Part shown: positions 24,102 to 30,745 of the stretch, one piece after another | How positions within the stretch are numbered: position 1 is the stretch's first letter | How the letters are laid out: each line of letters starts with the position of its first letter | Assembly (NCBI GenBank): GCA_964511535.1 | Contig: CAZEFW010000114.1 | Coordinates: 1-30,745, forward strand | DNA length: 30,745 nt | From: CAZCFB01 sp964511535 | GTDB lineage: Bacteria; Myxococcota_A; Polyangia; GCA-2747355; CAZCFB01 | Direction of reading: 5' to 3' | Program-made: the position numbers and the translations under genes | Notes under the pieces: generated by a model | Told to the model about the DNA's origin: nothing | Database searches by the model: none | Seen by the model: only the letters and a program-made list of their open reading frames with translations

Positions 24102-26206
24102 GGAGTGCTCCCGATCCTGGCCAGGAAGATGTCGTAGCTCCCCGCGGCAGTGACCTTGAAGCTGCCGATGGTCTGCGACGAGGAGAAGCGTCCCGCCAGG
24201 CGCACGACCCCAGCGGGCGCCAGGGCCACCACGGATGCGCGCTCGTCGGCCACGTACTGGCTGTTGGCGGTGGTGATCCACCGCAGCTTGCCCGCGGCGG
24301 TGAACCGGGCGACCCAGTTGTCGGCCTTGCCCTTCTGGGCGGTGAGGGTGGTCCCCGCGAAGGTGCCTGTATGGCGGAACATGCCCGTGGCGGCCAGCTC
24401 ACCGCTGCCAAGGACGCTGACGTCCGAACCGAAGTCCGAGCCGCTGCCGCCCATGGCGTGGGCCCAGGCGAACGCGCCGTTGGCGTCGACGCGGGCCAAA
24501 AAGGCGCTGTAGGCAGATGGAGACGAATAGAGCGTGGTCGCGCCGAAGGCGGCGCTACCCTTGAAGTGCCCGCTGAAGTAGGCGTTGCCCGCGCTGTCCA
24601 CGCCCACGGCGGTGGCCTGGCTGGAGGAGGCCCCCAGCGAGGCGCTCCAGAGGCAGGCTCCCTTGTCGCTCAGCTTGAGCACCGACGCCCCCTTGGTCTT
24701 GGCGCAGGGGGAGAGCGTGGCGACCCCGTCGCCCACCACCCGCAGCGCCCCGGCGCTGTCCAGCGCGAGCCCCTCGCTCTGGAACTTGCCCTCCTCGCCC
24801 GAGGCCACCACCCAGCTGAACGCCCCGGCGGGGGTGAGCCGGGCCACCCACAGGCGCAGGACCTTGGACTTTTGCAGGGTGGTGGCGCCAAACGTGGGGC
24901 CGGCGGTGGTGGAGCCCGTGGCGTAGACGTTGCCGCTGGCGTCGGCGGCCACGCCCATGCCGTAGGTGACGCCGGAACCCTCGCCAGCGGTGGCGACCCA
25001 GGTGAACGTCCCGGCGGCGGCGTCCATGCGCGCCACCCAGAGGGATTCGCTCTTGGGCGCGGGCAGGGTCTTGTTGCCAAAGGCGGCCGCCTGCTCGTAG
25101 CTGCCCGCCAGGTACAGCGAGCCCTTGCCTCCCAGGGCCAGGGCGTTGGCGGCCCCGTCCAGGCTCTTGACCCAGAGATACTTGCCCGAGGTCCCCCGCT
25201 TGGCCACGAAGTAGCCGTAGGCGCCCTGCCCGCCCTTGGCCGTGAGGGTGGTGGTGCCCACGGTCGCCTGGGTCCTGTACGAGCCGCTGAGGTACATGTT
25301 GCCCGCCGCGTCCACGACCATGTCGATGGCCCTGTCCGTGGACGCGCCGCCCATGATGGTGAGCGTCTCGAATTCGTAGTGGCGGCACTTGCCGGTGTTG
25401 AAGGTCTTGCAGTCCCACGTGCAGTCCAACGTCCCGGCGTAGAAGCCGAGGTCCTTGCATGTCTTGCCGCCCAGGGCCGCGCCGTCGCATACCTCTCCGG
25501 GGCCGTTCTTCAGCTGGTCGCCGCAGATCCAGCAGCTCGACAGGTCGTATCCCTGGCAGCCGGGCAGACACCCGAGCGCCTTGCCCCCGTCGAAGCCGAG
25601 CTTGGCGCAGGTGACGGCGCCCACCTGGGCACCGTCGCACGCCTCGTTGCCGTTGATCTTGCCGTCGCCGCAGCGGTAGCAGCCGCTGATGTCGAACCCC
25701 TTGCAGTCCTTGTTGCAGGTCAGGGTCCCGCCGTCGTAGTAGTGCTGCTTGCAGGTCTGGCCGCCCAGGTCGTCGCCGTCGCACACCTCGTCCAGGCCGT
25801 TCTTCTTGTTGTCGCCGCACTTGTAGCAGCCGGCGGTGGAGTAGCCCTTGCAGTCCTCCTTGCAGATCAGCGTCCCCCCCTCGAAGCCGAGCTGCGCGCA
25901 GGTCTTGTCACCCACGAGGGGCCCGTCGCAGAGCTCCTGCGGGTGCTTCTTGCCGTCCCGGCACCGGTAGCAGTCAGAGGTGTCGTAGGAGAAGCAGTCC
26001 TTGCCGCACTTGAGGGTGCCTCCCTCGAACAGGGGGCCCTTCTCCGTCAGGGTCTCGCAGGTGTGCTTCAGCGCGCCGGTGCGCTCGCACAGCTCGGACT
26101 CGTCCAGCACGCCGTCGCCGCAGAAGAGCTGCCGCTCCATGGGCCAGCGGTCGGAGCAGCCGACCAGCAGCAGGCAGAGCGCCGCCGCCTTCCACGGGAG
26201 GCTCAT
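24098..26206 (-). CDS. Cysteine-rich, SBBP-type beta-propeller lipoprotein (third gene of kinase operon)
   Basis: A 702-residue exported lipoprotein: signal peptide with LLLVGC (Cys17), then SDRWPMERQLFCGDGV, nearly the same as in the next gene. Five six-cysteine CGDG repeats occupy about 28-275; the first has a longer loop (CETLTEKGPLFEGGTLKC) and lacks the CDG motif. Then SBBP-like propeller repeats (GNMYLSGSY, GSLYLAGSY, GNVYATGST, GNAYFSGHF) end with DIFLARIGSTP. Start ATG 26206 shares one base with the TGA of the TPR/PEGA gene (TGATG) and uses its GGGAGG as ribosome binding site; the frame is open to 26863, but that part only overlaps the upstream gene. Role as for its paralogue: a probable surface protein, no catalytic motif seen. 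Confidence 0.87.
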   Translation of the reverse strand: MSLPWKAAALCLLLVGCSDRWPMERQLFCGDGVLDESELCERTGALKHTCETLTEKGPLFEGGTLKCGKDCFSYDTSDCYRCRDGKKHPQELCDGPLVGDKTCAQLGFEGGTLICKEDCKGYSTAGCYKCGDNKKNGLDEVCDGDDLGGQTCKQHYYDGGTLTCNKDCKGFDISGCYRCGDGKINGNEACDGAQVGAVTCAKLGFDGGKALGCLPGCQGYDLSSCWICGDQLKNGPGEVCDGAALGGKTCKDLGFYAGTLDCTWDCKTFNTGKCRHYEFETLTIMGGASTDRAIDMVVDAAGNMYLSGSYRTQATVGTTTLTAKGGQGAYGYFVAKRGTSGKYLWVKSLDGAANALALGGKGSLYLAGSYEQAAAFGNKTLPAPKSESLWVARMDAAAGTFTWVATAGEGSGVTYGMGVAADASGNVYATGSTTAGPTFGATTLQKSKVLRLWVARLTPAGAFSWVVASGEEGKFQSEGLALDSAGALRVVGDGVATLSPCAKTKGASVLKLSDKGACLWSASLGASSSQATAVGVDSAGNAYFSGHFKGSAAFGATTLYSSPSAYSAFLARVDANGAFAWAHAMGGSGSDFGSDVSVLGSGELAATGMFRHTGTFAGTTLTAQKGKADNWVARFTAAGKLRWITTANSQYVADERASVVALAPAGVVRLAGRFSSSQTIGSFKVTAAGSYDIFLARIGSTP

Positions 26207-27681
26207 CAGAACCTCCCCCCAAGGGAGAGCAGCCCGCCCCCCTGCAACGGCACGACGCCCAGGCTGGTCCGGGCGCCGGGGGCCTTGCCTGGCCGGCCAG
26301 GGGAAAGCCGGGCTGCCTCGGCCGACGGGCGGGTGATGAACTGATAGACGGAGACCCCCAGCGTGGCCACGGTCAGGCCCGCCAGCACGTGGGCCGAGAT
26401 GACCATGCGCTCTGCCTCGTTGATATCTCTCGAGGCGTCGGCCAGCCCCTCGGGGCGCTTGGCGTTCATGTATCGCTCGTGGGCCGCATCGCCCTGGCTG
26501 ATGCCGACGCCGTAGAGCACCCCCGCCGCCGTGGCCACCGCCAGCCCTGCGCCGAGGGTGGCGTAGGCCCAGATCCCCTTGCTGCGGCGCAGCGCCTGGC
26601 GCCGGACACGCTCCTTGTATTCCCGCTGCTCCGACGCCAGCTGCATCGGCAGCGGCAGGTTGGTCTGCTGGCCCGCCTTGAGCTTGAGCTGCCGGGTGAA
26701 CGCCACGTAAAGCGGCTTGGTGGCGCCCAGCTCGTGGACCCCCGGCTCGATGTACAGCGGCAGGTCCACCGGGGTGGTGCCCACCTGCTTTGCGTCCACC
26801 GTCACCACCACGCCGGGCACCACGCTGCTGACGGTGACCCGGGCCAGGTTCTTGCGCAGCCACCTGAGGCGGTTTTTGGCCGCGTCGCGGATCTCGGGGC
26901 TGGCGTCCCGGGCTGCCAGCAAGAAGCGCTCGAAGTACTGGGCGGCCTCGCCACGCCGCCCCATGGCGTCGAGGGTCGTGCCGATGTTGACCTCGATCTT
27001 GTAGCTGGGGTACAGCGCCCGCGCTCGGCGGTACTTCTTCAGCGCGTCCAGGTACAGGCCCTTCTGGAACAGCTGGTTGGCGTCGAGGAATAGCACCCTG
27101 GCGCGCTGCTTGTCCTGCCCGCCGGTCTGCCGGGTGGTCACCTCCACGTGCTCGCCGGCTCTGAGCGCCAGCTCCTGGGTGAAGGCCAGCGTATCCCCCT
27201 TCCGCACCGTGACGCGGTGCCGCCCTGGCAGGAGGTACTGGCGCTGGTCCAGGGGCGTCTGCCCCACCGCCCGGTCATCCATGACCACCGTGGCGCCGGG
27301 CACCGGGCAGACGATCTTGACGCTGGCCAGCTTCGCCCGCAGCTCCGTCAGCAGCTTCCTGACCTGGCCCACGACCTCGGGCGAGGCGTCCCTGGACTGG
27401 AGCAGAAACTTGTCGTAGTAGGCCGCCGCCTCGGGGAGGCGATCCAGGGCGCGCAGGGTCGCGCCGATGTTGAGGTCGATCTTGACGCTGGGGTACACGG
27501 CCCGCGCCTGACGAAACTTCTTCAGGGCGTCGAGGTACATGCCCCGCTTGTACAGCGCGGTCCCCTCGCGGAACAGGCCCCGGGCCTTGTCCAGCCCGGT
27601 GTCAGCCCGGGCGGGTGAGCCGGCCAACAGGAGGGTCAGCACCAGCGCAGCGCGCAAACAGCCAACGGTGAGCTTCTTCAT
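26206..27681 (-). CDS. Exported protein with duplicated TPR-PEGA module and two membrane segments
   Basis: A 491-residue protein with signal peptide (cleavage likely after ARA, residue 26). Residues about 31-182 and 193-345 are two copies of one module: TPR helices (ALYKRGMYLDALKKFRQAR versus QLFQKGLYLDALKKYRRAR), then a PEGA beta domain (PVPGATVVMDDRAVGQTPL versus VVPGVVVTVDAKQVGTTPV). Then come a charged segment, hydrophobic helices at about 369-393 and 427-449, and a C-terminus LLSLGGRF. PEGA domains are thought to bind envelope or S-layer material. Start ATG 27681 gives the signal peptide; ATG 27696 in the same frame is an alternative and neither has a strong ribosome binding site. It lies 23-38 bp behind the kinase and is coupled to the lipoprotein. 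Probable envelope anchor or sensor for the lipoproteins. Confidence 0.85.
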   Translation of the reverse strand: MKKLTVGCLRAALVLTLLLAGSPARADTGLDKARGLFREGTALYKRGMYLDALKKFRQARAVYPSVKIDLNIGATLRALDRLPEAAAYYDKFLLQSRDASPEVVGQVRKLLTELRAKLASVKIVCPVPGATVVMDDRAVGQTPLDQRQYLLPGRHRVTVRKGDTLAFTQELALRAGEHVEVTTRQTGGQDKQRARVLFLDANQLFQKGLYLDALKKYRRARALYPSYKIEVNIGTTLDAMGRRGEAAQYFERFLLAARDASPEIRDAAKNRLRWLRKNLARVTVSSVVPGVVVTVDAKQVGTTPVDLPLYIEPGVHELGATKPLYVAFTRQLKLKAGQQTNLPLPMQLASEQREYKERVRRQALRRSKGIWAYATLGAGLAVATAAGVLYGVGISQGDAAHERYMNAKRPEGLADASRDINEAERMVISAHVLAGLTVATLGVSVYQFITRPSAEAARLSPGRPGKAPGARTSLGVVPLQGGGLLSLGGRF

Positions 27682-27719
27682 CCGCAGATCCGCCATGGTT
27701 CAGTCATCAACATCAGTGA

Positions 27720-29429
27720 TCAGAGATCGTCGTAGAAGGGCGTTGCTTCCTTCTTCTTCTTCTTTTTGGGGCTGGTCGCGGGTGCAGTCGCGGGTGCAGT
27801 CGCCGGCGCCTCCTTTGGAGCACGCCTGGCCTCCACCGCCGGGGGCTCGTCTCCGCCTGCCGCCGGGCGGCGCTTCTTCTTGCCGCGCCGCTTCGCGGGC
27901 GCGGCTCGATCCAGGGCCACTATCAGGGTCTGGCTGGCGTCGGCCACGAACTCGCGCTCGTCGGCCTCGTGGCCGTCGGCCTGCACGGTGATGGTATGGC
28001 GCTTGCCGCTGCGCGGCACCGTCACGTGGTCGCCCTGTACCGGCTCGCCGTCCAGCAGCGCCCGGGCGCCGGGCGGCGTGAGCTCCAGGGTGATCTTGAC
28101 CGTCTCTTCGGGCTCGGCGGCCGCGGCACCGGGCGCCGGGGCGGCCACCCTCGCCGGGGCCGGGGGCGCTTGCTTCTTCGGGGCCGCCGCGAGCCCCCTG
28201 GCAGGCGGGGCCTGCGCCGCGGCCGGGGTCGTGCTGCTCGTGGGACCGCGGAGGAAGCCGAAGTAGACCGCCACGAGCGCCACCGCCACCACCGCCGCCG
28301 CGCCCAGCATGGCCCCCGCGCGTGGGCGGCGCTCCGGCGGTGCCTCCACCACCTCCCCCCTGGAACCGGAGAGGGTGGTCTGGGGTCTCAACTCCGTCTC
28401 GTCCGTGGCGACGTCGCCGCCCAGGGCCGAGGGCGCCGCCGCGGTATCCTCTGTACCGAGGTCAACCTCCAGGTAGGGCTCGGAAAACTCCACGTCGGGC
28501 CGGGGCACCTCGATCTCGCGCGCGGCCTGCTGGCCCATGCGCTGCCCCAGCTCGGGGCCCACGCCCTGAACGGCCTCCAGCATGGCCTCCCGAAATTGCG
28601 TCATGTCCTCGAAGCGGTCCTCGGGCTCCCTGGCCAGCGCCTTGAAGATCACCTCCGCCAGCTCCTCCGAGACCCTCTCGCCGTCCACCTCCAGCGGAGC
28701 CGGCTCCTCGGCCCTGTGCTTGAGCACGAGCTGTCCCAGGCTGTCGGCGTGGTAGGGCAGCTGGTCACCGACGAGCTCGTAGGCGATGACGCCGAGGGAG
28801 TAGATGTCGGTGCGCCTGTCCACGTTCTTGGCGTCCAGGCACTGCTCGGGCGACATGTACATGGGCGTGCCCAGCGTGGTCCCGGTCTGGGTGGCGCCGC
28901 TGGTGAAGGTCTGGTCGGCCACGAGCTTGGCTATGCCGAAGTCGAGGATCTTCACCCGCACGCCTGCCGGCATGTCCGGGTCCGGCACCACGAAGATGTT
29001 GGCCGGCTTCAGGTCGCGGTGAATGATCCCCGCCTTGTGCGAGGCGTCCAGGGCCGAGGCAGCTTGCGCGATGACCTGGGCCGCCTCCCGGGCCGTGAAG
29101 GGGAAGCCGTTCTTGAGGAGATCTTCCAGCTCCCGACCGGCCAGCAGCTCCATCACAAGGTAGACCCCCACGTCCTCCGCGCGGTCACAGTCGTGAATCT
29201 GCACGATGCCGGCGTGGCCGATACGGTTGACCGCCCGGGCTTCGTCCATGAAGCGAGCCACGATCCCCAGGTTGGCGATCATCCGCTGGTGCAGGACCTT
29301 GATCGCCACCCGGCTCTGAATCTCGGGGTGCTCGCCAAGGTAAACCGCCCCCATGCCGCCCTTGCCCAGGCAGCTCAGGAGCCTGTAGTTCCCCAGGGTC
29401 CTGCCTATCAAGGGATCATCGTTGGACAT
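27720..29429 (-). CDS. Pkn-type Ser/Thr protein kinase with external PEGA domain
   Basis: A 569-residue transmembrane kinase. The catalytic domain is at about 12-285: Gly-loop GKGGMG at 22-27, Lys44 in AIKVL, HRDLKPAN with Asp139, DFG at 163-165, activation loop TGTTLGTPMYMSPEQ, and DRRTDIYSLG. All key residues are present, so it should be active. A juxtamembrane linker follows, one membrane helix at about 371-393, an Ala/Pro-rich linker, a PEGA domain at about 440-505 (LTPPGARALLDGEPVQG) and a Lys-rich tail with PATA repeats (12-bp DNA repeats at 27779-27802). Start ATG 29429 has an AAGGAA ribosome binding site. First gene of a four-gene operon whose second gene also carries PEGA domains, which suggests the kinase senses the envelope state built or bound by its operon partners. 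Substrates unknown. Confidence 0.93.
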   Translation of the reverse strand: MSNDDPLIGRTLGNYRLLSCLGKGGMGAVYLGEHPEIQSRVAIKVLHQRMIANLGIVARFMDEARAVNRIGHAGIVQIHDCDRAEDVGVYLVMELLAGRELEDLLKNGFPFTAREAAQVIAQAASALDASHKAGIIHRDLKPANIFVVPDPDMPAGVRVKILDFGIAKLVADQTFTSGATQTGTTLGTPMYMSPEQCLDAKNVDRRTDIYSLGVIAYELVGDQLPYHADSLGQLVLKHRAEEPAPLEVDGERVSEELAEVIFKALAREPEDRFEDMTQFREAMLEAVQGVGPELGQRMGQQAAREIEVPRPDVEFSEPYLEVDLGTEDTAAAPSALGGDVATDETELRPQTTLSGSRGEVVEAPPERRPRAGAMLGAAAVVAVALVAVYFGFLRGPTSSTTPAAAQAPPARGLAAAPKKQAPPAPARVAAPAPGAAAAEPEETVKITLELTPPGARALLDGEPVQGDHVTVPRSGKRHTITVQADGHEADEREFVADASQTLIVALDRAAPAKRRGKKKRRPAAGGDEPPAVEARRAPKEAPATAPATAPATSPKKKKKKEATPFYDDL

Positions 29430-29747
29430 GGCGGTTCCTTCCCGACTGCACTTTCCCGGTAGAGTTTTGGCCGGTCATCTGGATGAATCGTGGAAGTATA
29501 GCCTGGCGATGACGGGGGCGCTCCCCGCTCCATGGACTCCGGGTTGCGGCAACCTGCGCGGTGACTTTTCATGAATCAACCCGAGGTTGTCCAAACCCGG
29601 GCAACCACCTGCTCCCGTGAACAGGACCTGCCGCCTCAAGAAATTCAGGACCGCCGGGGGACACGCCACGCAACATTCGGGCGACCTCGCCGATAACCCT
29701 CCTGTTCACAATGGAATCATTACCCCCGGAGATGAAAGGAGAGCCCC
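29430..29747. promoter_or_regulatory. Divergent intergenic region with GGTTG/CAACC palindromes and an inverted repeat
   Basis: This 318-bp gap separates the kinase operon (-) and the 29748 gene (+) and must hold both promoters. TATACT on the minus strand (29495-29500) is a possible -10 box for the kinase, without a clear -35. GGTTGCGGCAACC at 29542-29554 is a perfect palindrome, and a second GGTTG..GCAACC pair spans 29585-29606, so two similar operator-like sites lie close together. GTGAACAGGA at 29617-29626 and its exact inverse TCCTGTTCAC at 29700-29709 are a further pair. No gene is supported here. Confidence 0.4.
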
Positions 29748-30452
29748 ATGAGCAATATCGAAGCGTCCCCCTGTGATCACCGCAGACTGCTGGGCTGCGC
29801 CAGCTACCATTCCCAGGAGGAGCGGGCCTGGTACGAGCGGCATGAGCCATGGCTCCGGGACCAACTGGAGAACGGCACCACCCGCTGGGCCGACGAGCCC
29901 GCCTTCATCGTGGACAGGGCCCTTGACTGGCTGTTCGAGCAGGCCCAGGGCGCCGAGCCCGGCTGGGAGGTGCTGGACATCAGGAAGCTGCTGCTCGAGG
30001 AGCTCCCCCTGGGCGGGATACCCGACTACTTCGGCTCGCGCGATGTGCTGCTCGGTCTCAAGGAATTTTTGGAGTGGATGGGCCAAAACGGCAAGCTGGC
30101 CCCGGCCACGGCAACCCGACTGGCAAACGAGATCGACGCCTGTCAGGAGGATTTCCTCGACTACTTTGGCGACACCGAGTCAAAGGAAATGAGCAAGGGG
30201 CTGTCCGTCCAGCTGTCGAGCATGGACAACCCCGGTGAAGCCTGGCTCAGCTGCCTGCACTGCTACCGCTTCTTTCAGGCCAAGGACCTGCGCCCGGGCT
30301 TCGACGGCAGACCCGCAGTCTGCCCCTTCCCCGACTGCGGTGCCGCCGGCCTCGACATCGACATCCACGCCTGGGATGCCTTCCGAAACAACAGAGATCC
30401 AAATTGGCCCGCCTCCACCGACGAGCTGCGGCACGGCATGAAGGTACCGTAG
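29748..30452 (+). CDS. Hypothetical protein with C-terminal zinc-ribbon-like cysteines
   Basis: A 234-residue soluble acidic protein without signal peptide. Residues about 20-150 look alpha-helical and rich in Trp and Glu (ERAWYERHEPWLRDQL, then DYFGSRDVLLGLKEFLEWMG). The C-terminal part has CLHC (Cys169, Cys172) and CPFPDC (Cys192, Cys197), a four-cysteine arrangement fitting a zinc ribbon, followed by DIDIHAWDAFR. ATG 29748 has a clear AAAGGAGA ribosome binding site. I do not recognise the family. It is divergent from the kinase operon and shares its regulatory gap, but any functional link is speculation. Confidence 0.75.
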   Translation: MSNIEASPCDHRRLLGCASYHSQEERAWYERHEPWLRDQLENGTTRWADEPAFIVDRALDWLFEQAQGAEPGWEVLDIRKLLLEELPLGGIPDYFGSRDVLLGLKEFLEWMGQNGKLAPATATRLANEIDACQEDFLDYFGDTESKEMSKGLSVQLSSMDNPGEAWLSCLHCYRFFQAKDLRPGFDGRPAVCPFPDCGAAGLDIDIHAWDAFRNNRDPNWPASTDELRHGMKVP

Positions 30453-30745
30453 AGCCTCCCGAAGCAAAGACAGGAGAAGAAACACCCTGAATCTCACCCG
30501 TATTTACTGCCGACTCCTCAGAATCCGCACCGTAGCGCCCAATTAATCTGTCCCGGTTTTCGGCTCGAAATAGGGTGACAGGCTTGCCCCGTAATTCAGG
30601 AGCCCGCACTTCCAATCGGCCATCGTCCTCTACGCCCGAAGTGACGAGACCTCGTACCGGGAAGTCCAGCTTTGGCTGACAAGCAGCACGGCTAAACGCC
30701 AATTATCTACAATTTGAAATCTGACGGTTGAGGCTCTTGATGGCG
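30453..30745. other. Non-coding end of the window; possible start of a next gene at 30740
   Basis: This 293-bp stretch is richer in A/T than most of the window (AATTATCTACAATTTGAAAT near 30701-30720). GAGG then CTCTTG then ATG at 30740 could be the ribosome binding site and start of a plus-strand gene cut by the window edge. A minus-strand frame from TTG 30702 reads LDFPVRGLVTSGVEDDGRL but has no good start and runs into the antisense of the 29748 gene; I do not call it. Confidence 0.25.

Noticed and set aside
21909..26344. Very long open plus-strand frames (for example 21909-24137 and 24371-26344) opposite the two lipoprotein genes
   Set aside because: They are antisense shadows in GC-rich DNA: Ala/Gly/Arg/Val-rich, with no domain, signal peptide or ribosome binding site, while the minus strand has ordered repeats and coupled starts.
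26207..26863. N-terminal extension of the third operon gene
   Set aside because: The extension is an antisense-like alternate frame inside the TPR/PEGA gene; the TGATG junction and signal peptide define the start at 26206.
30247..30702. Minus-strand frame with an antitoxin-like N-terminus
   Set aside because: Only a TTG start with no ribosome binding site, and more than half of the frame is antisense to a well-supported gene.

Overview
The window looks like a chromosomal segment of a high-GC member of the Myxococcota (old Deltaproteobacteria), probably from a poorly cultured lineage. Signs are a C-terminal Gly-Cys/hydrophobic/Arg tail of the MYXO-CTERM type, the DNDCDG metal-binding motif, 'myxo-type' six-cysteine CGDG repeats, Asp/Ala/Pro-rich linkers after lipoprotein cysteines, a Pkn-type Ser/Thr kinase, and TPR proteins ending in GRF. 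I see no rRNA, tRNA, CRISPR array or intact insertion sequence. All family names are from motif reading, without database searches.

Layout. Bases 1-6654: the tail of an unknown gene; a secreted D,D-carboxypeptidase-like protein (+); a TPR gene translationally coupled to a 14-repeat beta-propeller lipoprotein (-); and a glycoside-hydrolase-like lipoprotein with a Golvesin-type C-terminal domain (+). Bases 6785-9660: a small hypothetical, a PHP-domain metallohydrolase lipoprotein followed by a clear intrinsic terminator, and an SGNH hydrolase (all -). Bases 9881-15945: a second 14-repeat propeller lipoprotein (+), a 963-residue double GT-C glycosyltransferase, and a TPR lipoprotein (both -). 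Bases 16001-18396: a B12-binding radical SAM gene of visibly lower GC, sitting between two imperfect direct repeats of about 200 bp exactly 2200 bp apart. Bases 18630-20662: an ECF sigma factor with a candidate autoregulatory promoter, 4-bp overlapped by a FecR-domain anti-sigma-like gene. Bases 20772-21689: an AraC/GyrI-type regulator. Bases 21933-29429: a four-gene minus-strand operon of Ser/Thr kinase, duplicated TPR/PEGA protein, and two paralogous cysteine-rich SBBP-type lipoproteins, closed by a hairpin. Bases 29748-30452: a hypothetical zinc-ribbon protein.

How the genes fit together. Almost everything is predicted to be exported or membrane-bound. Seven genes encode likely lipoproteins, most carrying beta-propellers or repeats, and two independent operons pair a TPR/two-TM protein ending in GRF with a propeller lipoprotein through an identical overlapping junction. 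The kinase operon adds a cytoplasmic phosphorylation input and PEGA domains to that theme, so the best candidate for an undescribed system is a family of envelope modules made of a TPR/PEGA anchor plus a surface propeller lipoprotein, one of them linked to a Ser/Thr kinase. The radical SAM gene looks like a later arrival.
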